Source of the DNA: an uncultured Chloroflexota bacterium
GTDB lineage: Bacteria > Chloroflexota > Anaerolineae > Anaerolineales > Anaerolineaceae
Assembly (NCBI GenBank): GCA_902774215.1
Contig: CACYHU010000033.1
Location: 1 to 38,841 of the forward strand
DNA length: 38,841 nucleotides
Direction: 5' to 3'
A program made the position numbers and the translations under genes. The notes under the pieces were generated by a model that was given only the letters and a program-made list of their open reading frames with translations, searched no databases and was not told where the DNA came from. This document shows, piece after piece, positions 1-9,134 of the stretch. How positions within the stretch are numbered: position 1 is the first letter of the stretch; the number at the start of each line of letters is the position of its first letter.

Positions 1-1
1 G

Positions 2-226
2 GGGAAGGAACTGACCATCCGCGAACTGACGGAACTGGTTGCAAAAGTCATCGGTTATAAAGGCCGCATTGAATGGGATACCTCAAAACCGAACGGTACT
101 CCCCGCAAGCTGCTGGATGTCTCAAAAGCCGCAGCCCTTGGCTGGACCTACAAGACCGAGCTGGAAGACGGCATCCGTCTCGCCTATGACGACTTCCTCC
201 ACAACCCCATGCGCGCTGAAAGATAG
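2..226 (+). CDS. fcl: GDP-L-fucose synthase, C-terminal fragment (cut by window edge)
   Basis: The frame is open from the window edge to a TAG and gives the last 74 residues of a short-chain dehydrogenase/reductase. The stretch WDTSKPNGTPRKLLDVS followed by LGW and a closing G-I-x-x-A-Y-x-x-F is the typical C-terminus of GDP-L-fucose synthase, which turns GDP-4-keto-6-deoxy-mannose into GDP-L-fucose in the cytoplasm. The N-terminal Rossmann and YxxxK part lies outside the window. The next gene, a glycosyltransferase, starts 3 bases after the stop, so the two are probably co-transcribed. GDP-fucose made here could feed the fucosyltransferase-like protein at 1306-2118. Confidence 0.88.
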   Translation, partial: GKELTIRELTELVAKVIGYKGRIEWDTSKPNGTPRKLLDVSKAAALGWTYKTELEDGIRLAYDDFLHNPMRAER

Positions 227-229
227 CCA

Positions 230-1261
230 ATGGCAAAGCCGGTTCTTTCCGTTGTCATCCCCGTTTATAACACTGCAGGCACGTTAAAATACTGTCTGGA
301 CAGTGTTCTAACGCAGGATTTCCCCGATCTTGAGGTCGTTTGTATCGATGACGCCTCCTCTGACGGATCACTGGAATGTCTGCGTGGTTTTTCAGAAACA
401 GACCAAAGGGTGAAAGTCCTTCATCATGAACAAAACCGGGGACGTTTGGAAGCCCGCAGGACCGGTGTGGATCACGCTGAAGGTGAGTTCATCATGTTTC
501 TGGATTCCGATGACAGCTTCGATAATGGCCTGTGCGGCACCGCTGTTGACGCAATACGAAAACATGATGCGGATATGCTTCAGTTTTCCGCACGGCAGAT
601 AAATGTGGAAAGCGGCAAAAAAGATATCATACTGCCATTCACGGGAGATGTTCCCGGGAAGGATCTTTTGAACCGCTTTTTCATCACCCGTGAGATCTCT
701 TCGACATTATGGCAAAAAATATATCGAAGCGGTTTGTGCAGAAAAGCCTACAGGGAAATACCGGAACTGCAGTCCAATATGGGGGAGGACATCCTGATTT
801 CCTTTTTTCTCGCATATTTTGCGGGATCCTTCTCCGGAGTGAATACCCGGAAAAAATACAATTATTATCTTGGAAAAGGGATCAGCTCAACTGTGATGAT
901 CACACCGGAGAAATACAGACATTACTGCGAAATGAGTCAGCTGAGCCGTATTGTACGTGAATTTCTTCAAAAAAATAATGCTGAAATGTCTGCAATCTCA
1001 GCTTATAATCACATGACCATCCGTCTTCTGTCGGATTGCTGCAGTGCATTCGCACTCGTTCCGGAAACCTCACGGGAACAGGCCTCAGAAATGTTCTGGC
1101 GCAGCTGGCGTAATGTTCCGGGTTTTGAAAGATTTCTTTTAGATGCCTTCGCTGACCGGAAAGAATATATCGACTCTATTTATCGATCTGAATCTTACAA
1201 ACTTGGAAATGCTGTCATCACTCCGCTGAGGAATATGAAAGCGATTATTTCCGGCAATTGA
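230..1261 (+). CDS. GT2 family glycosyltransferase
   Basis: 343 residues. The N-terminus (LSVVIPVYN, residues 6-14) begins a GT-A fold. It is followed by CIDDASSDGS (38-47) and the metal/nucleotide-sugar DxD motif LDSDD (91-95), so it is an inverting family 2 transferase using a nucleotide sugar at the inner membrane face. No transmembrane segments are evident. The C-terminus carries the tail ESYKLGNAVITPLR, which recurs in two other transferases of this locus. It begins 3 bases after the fcl stop, consistent with translational coupling. The sugar donor and acceptor cannot be told from sequence. Confidence 0.9.
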   Translation: MAKPVLSVVIPVYNTAGTLKYCLDSVLTQDFPDLEVVCIDDASSDGSLECLRGFSETDQRVKVLHHEQNRGRLEARRTGVDHAEGEFIMFLDSDDSFDNGLCGTAVDAIRKHDADMLQFSARQINVESGKKDIILPFTGDVPGKDLLNRFFITREISSTLWQKIYRSGLCRKAYREIPELQSNMGEDILISFFLAYFAGSFSGVNTRKKYNYYLGKGISSTVMITPEKYRHYCEMSQLSRIVREFLQKNNAEMSAISAYNHMTIRLLSDCCSAFALVPETSREQASEMFWRSWRNVPGFERFLLDAFADRKEYIDSIYRSESYKLGNAVITPLRNMKAIISGN

Positions 1262-1305
1262 CCTGTTACGATAAACCGGTCCTGATCCCGAATTATTAAA
1301 TACCT

Positions 1306-2118
1306 TTATCGCCTGCAAATCTCAAGCGGGATTTTGCCAATAGCCGCGGCACATCGCGAAAAAGAACTCCAATAGCTTCCGTATATCTTTTTGCATCGGC
1401 TCAGGCACAAAAGATCAATATAGGCATCACGGATACCGTTCTGTGCTGCCCTGGAAAGCTCGATTTCAGACCGCGTAAAGATATGCTCACTGCCATATCG
1501 CTTCTGAAGCTGCTCCTTTATTCGAACGTCATCGGTGGCAATGAAAAAGATACTGTTTTTATTCAAATCAAGCTCATGATCCATTTTTTCGATAAATAAT
1601 TCGAGCGGAGAGTTTTCTATCGACAAAACGTTATCGGTCCGGCGTATGTGAATGCCGGTCAAATCCTTCCGGCTGAATATTTCCGGAATATCCCGCAGAA
1701 CATCCTGTTTTGGCCGGATGATGGAGTAATCACAAGGTTTTATATGGTTTTCATTGGGTTCATAAATCAAATAACACGTACGCAGATAAATATTTCCGCG
1801 CCTGTTTATATTGTCATACACGCTGTTTTCGTTGATCCACCGGTCTATATCCGGATCAGTAAAAAAATTCCTTCCAAAAAGCTTGGGGATCTGGTTGATT
1901 GCCTTATTTTCAAAAAAGCCCTGATTGATTATTATTGATGAAATACTGTCCGGCAGATCAAACAGCAAATTATAACTGCAGTTACAATCATTTTTGTTTC
2001 TCCATATCAGGATCAGTTTTTTACCGCTTGCCTCAGCAGCAAAATATGAAGAGACTATTGCATTCAATCGGTTGCACAATCCGCCGGTAGGTTCAATAAA
2101 CATAAGTTTTTTCTTCAT
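1306..2118 (-). CDS. Fucosyltransferase-like protein (HxRRxD superfamily)
   Basis: 270 residues. The N-terminal GGLCNRLNA (12-20) resembles the G-G-L-x-N-x-hydrophobic start of GT11/GT23/POFUT-type fucosyltransferases. GIHIRRTDN (155-163) matches the HxRRxD donor-phosphate motif that those families share. FFIATDD (191-197) and SYWSSFSR near the C-terminus also fit this superfamily. GDP-fucose is the likely donor, which agrees with fcl at the window start. The gene is opposite in strand to its neighbours and converges on the GT2 gene, with only 44 bases between stops. Base composition is AT-rich. The superfamily is fairly sure; the exact family and linkage are not. Confidence 0.65.
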   Translation of the reverse strand: MKKKLMFIEPTGGLCNRLNAIVSSYFAAEASGKKLILIWRNKNDCNCSYNLLFDLPDSISSIIINQGFFENKAINQIPKLFGRNFFTDPDIDRWINENSVYDNINRRGNIYLRTCYLIYEPNENHIKPCDYSIIRPKQDVLRDIPEIFSRKDLTGIHIRRTDNVLSIENSPLELFIEKMDHELDLNKNSIFFIATDDVRIKEQLQKRYGSEHIFTRSEIELSRAAQNGIRDAYIDLLCLSRCKKIYGSYWSSFSRCAAAIGKIPLEICRR

Positions 2119-2197
2119 AAAAATAGTATAACATCAAAACTTCTGAATTGGCTGATATCAAATAACAGGTCCAGGTTCGATAGGATCACGGTATGTC

Positions 2198-2206
2198 TGA
2201 TATAAT
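2198..2206 (+). promoter_or_regulatory. Extended -10 promoter of the GT4 gene
   Basis: TGATATAAT is a perfect TATAAT hexamer preceded by the TGn extension. No good -35 hexamer is visible at 17 bases. It lies 71 bases before the ATG at 2277, in the divergent gap after the fucosyltransferase-like gene. Confidence 0.5.
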
Positions 2207-2276
2207 GATATATGAGTAAAAAATCTTAGCTTAAACGAACTGGATCGTCAGGATAAACCGACAGCGAGCTGAAACG

Positions 2277-3725
2277 ATGGAAATAGATAACGAATATTTG
2301 CACAGATTTTTCCCGGATACAGGCTATGAAAACGCCTTTGACCTGATATGTAAATTTGCGGATACATCAAATACAGACAGAAGTTATTTTGGATACATTG
2401 AGAAAATTTTTCGTTTTTCAAAACAGCCACGTCCGGTAAAAACAGTCGCGCTGTGTAATGTCAAGCTGAACAATGGCGGCATAGAAAGGGTTTTATCGCT
2501 GCTGTCTGCCGGGCTTGCGGAATTGGAAAACGGAACGAAATATAATATTATTATCGCAACTGATGAAGAGCCGGCGGCAAACGATTATGATCTCTCCCCT
2601 CTGGTCAGCCGCTATATTCTTCCCGCATATGATCCGGAGAAAAATAATTATCGGGAAAGAGGCAACGCCCTGCTTGAGCTGATCGATAAACAGCAGATAG
2701 ATGCATTTGTTTTTTCATCGTATGCGGCTCCCGGTCTGCTTTGGGATCTGCTGACAATAAAAAGCAGCACAAGAAATCCTGCGTTCTTCATTCATCTGCA
2801 TAATTATTTTCCTTCCATTTTTGCTATACCGCGGCAAAACATCGATCTTGTATGGCAGGCTTTTTCCGCTGCGGATGGCATAATTACACTATCCGATGCA
2901 GACAGAAAGATATGCCAGAATCTGAACAAAAAAACATATAAGATCATCAATCCATGTCTGACCAATCAAGCTGATAAAAAAAATCAATGGAAGGACGGCA
3001 CCCATCATATCCTGTGGATCGGACGAATATCACAGCAAAAACAGCCTTTGGAAATCGTGAAGATCATGAAACATGTAACTGAGGAGCTGCCTGATGCAGT
3101 CTGTCATGTTGTTGGAAGTGACGATGATGCATTGATGGTTTTACTCAAAAAATCGATCTCGGAAAATAAATTGGACAACAGGATCATTTTGGAGGGCTTT
3201 CATAAATCGGTTGATGACTTTTATCAGAACGCGGATGTATTTATTTCCACATCCTCTTTTGAAGGTTTTCCATCCACATACATGGAAAGCGCCTCCTATG
3301 GTATCCCTTCGGTAACCTACGATATACCATGGCTGGAATATTATAATATTATTGATGGCTGGGAAAAAGTCCCGCAATATGACGAAAAAGCAGCGGCAAA
3401 AGCAATTATTTCACTGCTACGCAATAAAAGTTATTGGGAAGAAAGGAGCCGCCGGATTTACGAAAGTTTCCTGAAATACCGGGCGCATAATACAGCCGAA
3501 GATTGGACAGAAGTCTTCGATAATTATGAAAAAGGTATAACTCCGCCTCAATATGAAATGAGCAGTGCTGAATATGCGGAGGTATTAAATCAAATTGCTT
3601 TTTTCCACGCACGGTCACTTGAATTTATTGATGAAATCTATAAATCGTCATCCTATCGGGTTGGGAATAAACTGATAAAACCTCTTCATGCTTTGAAAAA
3701 ATTGAAAAAGAAGCTGAACGGATAA
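2277..3725 (+). CDS. GT4 family glycosyltransferase
   Basis: 482 residues. About 55 N-terminal residues of unclear role precede a GT-B fold that opens with VALCNVKLNNGGIERVLS (57-74). The C-terminal Rossmann domain has HHILWIGRIS and STSSFEGFPSTYMESASYG, which contains the E-x7-E donor-binding motif of retaining GT4 enzymes. The tail SSSYRVGNKLIKPL matches those of the GT2 proteins at 230-1261 and 3784-4872 although the catalytic folds differ. The Shine-Dalgarno sequence before the ATG is weak. It probably adds a sugar from a nucleotide donor during surface polysaccharide assembly; specificity is unknown. Confidence 0.87.
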   Translation: MEIDNEYLHRFFPDTGYENAFDLICKFADTSNTDRSYFGYIEKIFRFSKQPRPVKTVALCNVKLNNGGIERVLSLLSAGLAELENGTKYNIIIATDEEPAANDYDLSPLVSRYILPAYDPEKNNYRERGNALLELIDKQQIDAFVFSSYAAPGLLWDLLTIKSSTRNPAFFIHLHNYFPSIFAIPRQNIDLVWQAFSAADGIITLSDADRKICQNLNKKTYKIINPCLTNQADKKNQWKDGTHHILWIGRISQQKQPLEIVKIMKHVTEELPDAVCHVVGSDDDALMVLLKKSISENKLDNRIILEGFHKSVDDFYQNADVFISTSSFEGFPSTYMESASYGIPSVTYDIPWLEYYNIIDGWEKVPQYDEKAAAKAIISLLRNKSYWEERSRRIYESFLKYRAHNTAEDWTEVFDNYEKGITPPQYEMSSAEYAEVLNQIAFFHARSLEFIDEIYKSSSYRVGNKLIKPLHALKKLKKKLNG

Positions 3726-3783
3726 TTTCGGAATCGATTCGTAACCGCCCGCTGAATTCTGCTGTTACAGAAACCTTTGAATC

Positions 3784-4872
3784 CTATTGGTTTAAGAGCT
3801 TATCAATCATTGTTTTTCCTTTGAACAAAGGCTGAACAATAAAATTTCCGATTTTCCATGTTTCAGAGTTCAGTGTTTCTTTCAGCAGATTGTCTTTTGC
3901 CTCAAGGAGCTGATTATATAATCTGTACACCAGATGCATATCTTTGCCGGGATACAGAATATCATTCATTTTTCGAAACTGTTCCCTTAGCTCACCGGCA
4001 TGATCCTGTTCGAGATACCTGACGATCCTGTCCCCATTTTCTGTCAAATCAAGAAGGATCAGTTCGGTCAGTTTCCGGTATTCCTTGTCCCGGGCAATAC
4101 TGAAAATATCGGTCATACCTTTCATCATATCAAGGTACTGTCTGTAATTGCGCTCATAATGATCCGGATTTTTCCGATAACTGTAAACATCCCTTTTCAA
4201 AGCAAAAAATGTTTCAGCCTTGTCCATGACCCGGACAAAAAAAACAGGATCTTCATAACAACTGTACGCCGGAAGTTTCAATCCATTTTCGACGATAAAT
4301 TTCCGATCATAAAGAAATCTGGTCCAGCCAAAATGGAACTGGTATTCTCTGAATGTCATCAATCGGTCTTCTGTGAAGGGCTCTATGTTCAGCGGACTCA
4401 CATAATCTGATTTTATCGGAACGCCGTAAATGTCGCACAACTGCATGGAACCGCCGCAGACCGATACATGGTTTTTTACTGCAGCCGTATAGAGATCCTG
4501 AAACACATCTTTATCAGTCACCCAATCATCCGGATCCAGAAAAAAGAGAAACTCCCCGCAAGCCAGATCGATTGCCTTATTCCGGCTGTAACCTACGCCA
4601 TGATTCTCCTGGTGGATAACCCTGACCCGTTCATCGGATGCTGCATATTGATGCAGGATTGAAAGACTTGAATCAGTTGAACCATCATCAATACAGACGG
4701 CTTCCCAGTCCGTCAGCGTTTGAACCTGAAGACTGGACAGACAATCTTTGATGTATATTTCCTGATTATATACCGGAATGATCACAGAAATCTTCGGTGC
4801 GTTTAATGATAAACTGTTTGTTAACTGCGTATCATCTGATACTTTTTCATTTTTGGGGTAAATTTTTTCCAT
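3784..4872 (-). CDS. GT2 family glycosyltransferase
   Basis: 362 residues. After a polar 25-residue N-terminus the GT-A core starts with ISVIIPVYNQ (28-37), then CIDDGSTDSS (60-69) and the DxD motif LDPDD (112-116). The protein ends with SETWKIGNFIVQPL, the third version of the shared C-terminal tail in this locus. It converges on the GT4 gene (58 bases between stops) and diverges from the GT2 gene at 5092 across a 219-base gap. That gap holds TATAAT-like boxes at 4966-4971 and 5056-5061 but no convincing -35. Substrate unknown. Confidence 0.9.
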   Translation of the reverse strand: MEKIYPKNEKVSDDTQLTNSLSLNAPKISVIIPVYNQEIYIKDCLSSLQVQTLTDWEAVCIDDGSTDSSLSILHQYAASDERVRVIHQENHGVGYSRNKAIDLACGEFLFFLDPDDWVTDKDVFQDLYTAAVKNHVSVCGGSMQLCDIYGVPIKSDYVSPLNIEPFTEDRLMTFREYQFHFGWTRFLYDRKFIVENGLKLPAYSCYEDPVFFVRVMDKAETFFALKRDVYSYRKNPDHYERNYRQYLDMMKGMTDIFSIARDKEYRKLTELILLDLTENGDRIVRYLEQDHAGELREQFRKMNDILYPGKDMHLVYRLYNQLLEAKDNLLKETLNSETWKIGNFIVQPLFKGKTMIDKLLNQ

Positions 4873-5091
4873 AAAACGCCTCGATATCCGGATATATCAC
4901 CGTTTTTCTGCCGCAAAAGGACTGATTTTGAAGAAGTCGTTTTCTTCTTCTCAATAGATTGCTATTATAATCGAAAAGGAAGAGTCTGATTTAGAAACAG
5001 GCAGCTTATGTAATGTCAGCTTCCGGGCTTTTCGTAAATATTTTTTTAAAGTAATTATAATTTTTTACATAATCAGGAAGGGGAGGTTTTT

Positions 5092-6147
5092 TTGAAAGGA
5101 ACGCCGAAAATAACGGTTTTGATGCCATCACTGAATGTCTCTCCATATATCAGACAATGTATGGACAGCGTAATAAAGCAGTCCCTTTCCGATATTGAAA
5201 TCATCGCTATTGATGCCGGCTCCACTGACGGGACATTGGAAATACTTCGTGAATATGAAAAGAAAGATTCACGGATCAGAGTGATCCTGTCAGATAAAAA
5301 GAGTTATGGATATCAGATGAATATTGGTCTGGATGCAGCCAGAGGTAACTACATCGGCATTATTGAAACGGATGATTGGGCTGAATCAGATATGTTTGAA
5401 CGTCTGTATCAGGCAGCTGAAGCAAATGATGCGGATGTGGTGAAATCCAACTATTATCTTTACTATACAAATGATCCGGGAAAAAATAAATTTTATGAAG
5501 TACTTGCCGGCTGCGAATATGGAAAAATAACTAATGCCCTGAAAAAAAACGGCAGGCTTTTCTTTGTCCCACCATCAATTTGGAGTGCTGTTTATCGCAG
5601 ATCCATGTTAGAAAAAAATCATATTCGATTTAATGAAACCCCGGGAGCATCTTTTCAGGATACTGCTTTTTTTTATAGTATCTGCACTTTTTGCGAACGT
5701 TTTTATTTTTTAGAAGACGCCTTTCTGCATTATCGACAGGACAATATCTCATCTTCTGTAAATTCACCAGAAAAAGTCTATTGCATCTGTGAAGAAATGC
5801 ATTATTTTGAGAATGTTATACAGAACCGGGATATTGATTCAGAAAAACTTTATACATATTACTTACCGTCAAAATTTGAACGCTATCTATGGAATTACAA
5901 TCGGATCGATCAGCGGTTCCAGTGGAATTTTCTGCAGAGGATTCGGGAAGAATTTCTTGCTCATTCAAAAAACGGGCAGATCGTCCGAAACGGGTTTGCT
6001 GATGATGCATGGCTGACATTACAGCGTTTACAAAAAGATCCGCTGCGGTTCTATCTTTCGACCTGTAAAGGCAGTCCTTTATTCATTTGGGCAAGGAACC
6101 ATTATTTCAACTGGAAGACCGGGATGACCGGAATAGAAAAAAAATAA
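5092..6147 (+). CDS. GT2 family glycosyltransferase, TTG start
   Basis: 351 residues. The start is a TTG; it is chosen because AGGAAGGGGAGG (5075-5086) sits 5 bases upstream and the GT-A core KITVLMPSLN begins at residue 6. Other motifs are AIDAGSTDGT (39-48) and the DxD-like ETDDW (92-96). Unlike its neighbours it lacks the SYxxGN tail and ends in a basic lysine-rich stretch. Base composition is AT-rich. It is followed after 40 bases by glf, so the two are probably one transcript. Donor and acceptor are unknown. Confidence 0.88.
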   Translation: MKGTPKITVLMPSLNVSPYIRQCMDSVIKQSLSDIEIIAIDAGSTDGTLEILREYEKKDSRIRVILSDKKSYGYQMNIGLDAARGNYIGIIETDDWAESDMFERLYQAAEANDADVVKSNYYLYYTNDPGKNKFYEVLAGCEYGKITNALKKNGRLFFVPPSIWSAVYRRSMLEKNHIRFNETPGASFQDTAFFYSICTFCERFYFLEDAFLHYRQDNISSSVNSPEKVYCICEEMHYFENVIQNRDIDSEKLYTYYLPSKFERYLWNYNRIDQRFQWNFLQRIREEFLAHSKNGQIVRNGFADDAWLTLQRLQKDPLRFYLSTCKGSPLFIWARNHYFNWKTGMTGIEKK

Positions 6148-6187
6148 TTAAAAACCACTTTGGATAGAATTTCTGAAAGGACACAAT

Positions 6188-7306
6188 ATGAAATACAACT
6201 ATCTGATTGTCGGAGCGGGATTATATGGCGCGGTATTTGCGCGGGAAGCGGTCAGCCATGGGAAAAGCTGCCTTGTTATTGATAAGCGGCCGCATATTGC
6301 AGGTAATGTCTATACCGAAGACGTTGAGGGTATCCATGTCCATAAGTATGGTGCCCACATCTTTCACACCAATGATCAGCAGGTCTGGGACTATGTTCAG
6401 CATTTTGCGAGCTTCAACCGCTTCACCAATTCACCGGTAGCCAACTACCACGGAGAGCTCTACTCCCTGCCTTTCAACATGTACACGTTCAACAAAATGT
6501 GGGGCGTCATAACTCCCGAAGAGGCAGCCGCGAAAATCGAGGAACAGCGTGCGGCCGCGGGAATTACAGAGCCGCGGAATCTGGAGGAGCAGGCGATTTC
6601 TCTGGTAGGCACGGACATCTACGAGAAACTTATCAAAGGCTACACGCAAAAACAATGGGGACGGGAATGCAGGGACCTGCCGGCCTTTATCATAAAGCGC
6701 CTCCCGGTCCGGCTGACCTTTGACAATAATTATTTCAACGCCCTGTACCAGGGAATACCCAATGGCGGATACACCCGCATGGTGGAAAACATACTGGAAG
6801 GCATCCCGGTTGAGCTGAACGCGGATTATCTTCAGAACCGCTCTGCCTGGAATGAAATAGCCGAAAAAATCGTATACACTGGTCCGATTGACGCATTTTT
6901 TGATTTCTCTCTCGGCACACTGGAATACCGCTCGATCCGTTTTGAAACAGAATTGCTTGATATTCCCAATTATCAGGGCAACGCGGTCGTGAATTATACC
7001 GACGCGGAAACGCCCTGGACGCGCATCCTTGAGCACAAATGGTTTGCTTTCGGTAAAGACGATGCGGGGGATGATCTGCCAAAGACTGTGATTTCCCGTG
7101 AGTTCTCCGCTGAATGGAAACCCGGTGATGAACCCTATTATCCGGTCAATGATAAACGGAACGGAGAACTGTACCAACAGTATAAAGCACTTGCGGATTC
7201 AGAAACTGATGTGATTTTCGGCGGCCGCCTTGGTGAATACAAATACTATGACATGGACCAGGTCATAGCCGCCGCATTAAATTCAGCGGACAGATATATT
7301 TCCTGA
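6188..7306 (+). CDS. glf: UDP-galactopyranose mutase
   Basis: 372 residues, the usual length. It is a flavoenzyme that converts UDP-galactopyranose to UDP-galactofuranose. The FAD Rossmann motif IVGAGLYGAVFA (7-18) is followed by GNVY and KYGAHIFHT (a family hallmark), then SLPFNMYTFNKMW, GYTQKQWG and a C-terminal FGGRLGEYKYYDMDQVI, all characteristic of Glf. A Shine-Dalgarno AAAGG lies 7 bases before the ATG. Its composition is less AT-rich than the glycosyltransferases upstream. Its presence implies galactofuranose in the polysaccharide made by this locus. Confidence 0.95.
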   Translation: MKYNYLIVGAGLYGAVFAREAVSHGKSCLVIDKRPHIAGNVYTEDVEGIHVHKYGAHIFHTNDQQVWDYVQHFASFNRFTNSPVANYHGELYSLPFNMYTFNKMWGVITPEEAAAKIEEQRAAAGITEPRNLEEQAISLVGTDIYEKLIKGYTQKQWGRECRDLPAFIIKRLPVRLTFDNNYFNALYQGIPNGGYTRMVENILEGIPVELNADYLQNRSAWNEIAEKIVYTGPIDAFFDFSLGTLEYRSIRFETELLDIPNYQGNAVVNYTDAETPWTRILEHKWFAFGKDDAGDDLPKTVISREFSAEWKPGDEPYYPVNDKRNGELYQQYKALADSETDVIFGGRLGEYKYYDMDQVIAAALNSADRYIS

Positions 7307-7395
7307 TCGATTCTTATAATATACACATGAGAATAACAGGAGTTGCAATCGAAAAGGCATTCCGAATAATACCGCGAATTCAGGATCAGATCAAA

Positions 7396-7431
7396 AACAG
7401 ACCGGAGAGATCATTTTTCCTCCGGTCTGTT
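7396..7431 (-). terminator. Intrinsic terminator, minus strand, possibly bidirectional
   Basis: A perfect 12-bp stem (7396-7407 with 7420-7431) and a 12-nt loop. Read on the minus strand it is followed by TTTTTGA, so it ends the gene at 7447-9102. The plus-strand side has only ATTGTTT, so it may end glf weakly. Confidence 0.8.
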
Positions 7432-7446
7432 ATTGTTTATTCTCTG

Positions 7447-9102
7447 TTACTCCGCGATACAGTCGACCAGTTCAAAAACAGTCGGTTCATCAAACGGAGC
7501 GCCGTTAGCCGCTGCGACATCCGCATTGAAGAAACCCGAGCCGACAATTTCTCCGACACCTTCCGCCCCTTCCGCGGCTATGACAACATTTTTCACGGAG
7601 CACTGTTCGAAGACAGTGACCGGCATACCGAACGCTTCATCTTCGAAACCGCCCGCATATCCGGTGATACCGCCGATCCAGAAGCAGTTCTTCCCTGCGG
7701 TGATCATGATATTTTCTGCGGTATTTTCACGGAAATGATCCGCGGCAAATCCGCAGCCGGAGATACCGCCCAGGCCGTAGCAGTCATTTCCGGCGGTGAC
7801 GGTACCGGTCGCAGAACAGCCGCTGACATTTGTCATTTCCAGCCCGCCGCCGATGATGCCGGCATTAGCCATACCATCAGGAATCGTGATTTCGGCATCG
7901 GCAGTGCAGTTACTGATCTCAGAACACATACCGGCTCCGACAATTCCACCGAACATGCCTTCAGAAGACATTTCCCCCGTATGGGCAGTTACCTTCCCCT
8001 TTACCAGAACGACACTGTCAACAGTGGACATAAATGAATACCCGACGACATCCGCAGACATAAGAGAACCGTCAACAGAAGCATTTTCAAGCCTGAAGTT
8101 ACGGACTTCCGCGCCGGAAATACAGCCAAACAGACCCAAAGCCAATCCTTCCGGCTGATCGATCTTCAGATTGCTGATGGTGTGGCCATTTCCGTCAAAG
8201 GTGCCGGTGAAGGCAAATTCCGGGGAAGGAATTTCCTGCTCTTCTTCACTTTCACCGGAGGGAACCCAGGTGCCGATCGGTGTCCATTCAGCACCGGCAA
8301 GGTCGATGTCAGCCGTGAGGACATAATTTCCGGAAAGGTTTTTATTGATGGCTGCCAGGCCTTCAGCATCAGCGATTTCGATCACGTCAGCTTTTTCGCC
8401 GGAAAGTTCTCCCATATTTTCATCAACGAACAGTTTGATACAGTCCTGCATCATGCTGCTTTCCGCGTAATTTTCGGGGATCGCGGCCGCCAGCCAATAA
8501 GCATATTCACCTTCATAATATGAACCGATATTTTCGAGTGCCGGCCCATAGCGGAATTCAAGGTGGTAAGTTTCAGCCGGGGTATCATCAGCAAACGCGA
8601 AATATGTAAATTCATCGTTTTCTTCATCGGCTTTGTAGATGTGGAAATTCATTCCTTCAAATGTCATCCCGCCGATATTCATCGGAATATCCTCTGTATA
8701 GCTGTAAGTATGGCTGAAAACCACCTTCCCGTCAGCATCATAACCGCTGATGACATTCCCATCGATCGTTATTTTTGCGACGCCATCTGTGAAGAAACAA
8801 TCGAATACGGTCGACTCCGGATCGGTAGTGTATGCGTCAATGGCTTCCTGTCCCTTCAATTTACCCATGCAGCTGCCGACAAGCGTTTGATAAAACACTT
8901 CGGCAGCTTCCGGATCATCCACATATTTACTGATGCATTCGATCCAGTAATCGTGGAATTCCTCTTTTGCAAACTCGGGGAAAAGTTCAATAAAACTTCC
9001 CTGCAGAGCTTCGAAACGTTCATCCATCTCAGCGGAGGCAGGGATGATCAGCATGGCTGCCAGAAAGGCGGCCGTTAATAAAACAGAAAATATTTTTTTC
9101 AT
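7447..9102 (-). CDS. Secreted protein with GLUG-like beta-helical repeats
   Basis: 551 residues. A signal peptide (basic MKK, hydrophobic core, ASA cut near residue 24) has no lipobox cysteine and there is no sortase motif, so the protein is probably released. Residues 25-230 form a unique alpha/beta region that I do not recognise. From about 245, YVLTADIDLAGAEWTPIG and FTGTFDGNGHTISNLKI match the start of GLUG-type repeat domains. Glycine-rich repeats such as EGMFGGIVGAG, GIIGGG and GLGGISGCG continue to near the end and should fold as a right-handed beta-helix. Cysteines are frequent in the repeats. It appears monocistronic. GLUG proteins are often surface adhesins or proteases; no catalytic domain is visible here. 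Confidence 0.75.
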   Translation of the reverse strand: MKKIFSVLLTAAFLAAMLIIPASAEMDERFEALQGSFIELFPEFAKEEFHDYWIECISKYVDDPEAAEVFYQTLVGSCMGKLKGQEAIDAYTTDPESTVFDCFFTDGVAKITIDGNVISGYDADGKVVFSHTYSYTEDIPMNIGGMTFEGMNFHIYKADEENDEFTYFAFADDTPAETYHLEFRYGPALENIGSYYEGEYAYWLAAAIPENYAESSMMQDCIKLFVDENMGELSGEKADVIEIADAEGLAAINKNLSGNYVLTADIDLAGAEWTPIGTWVPSGESEEEQEIPSPEFAFTGTFDGNGHTISNLKIDQPEGLALGLFGCISGAEVRNFRLENASVDGSLMSADVVGYSFMSTVDSVVLVKGKVTAHTGEMSSEGMFGGIVGAGMCSEISNCTADAEITIPDGMANAGIIGGGLEMTNVSGCSATGTVTAGNDCYGLGGISGCGFAADHFRENTAENIMITAGKNCFWIGGITGYAGGFEDEAFGMPVTVFEQCSVKNVVIAAEGAEGVGEIVGSGFFNADVAAANGAPFDEPTVFELVDCIAE

Positions 9103-9134
9103 AAACCTTCAAACTCCCTTTGTTTTATAAATAT

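Noticed and set aside
6431..7177. 248-codon minus-strand frame
   Set aside because: It lies entirely opposite glf, whose full set of family motifs is certain; the frame has no ribosome binding site or motif.
7327..8037. 236-codon plus-strand frame
   Set aside because: It is antisense to the secreted GLUG-like protein, has no recognisable motif, and overlaps the terminator of that gene.
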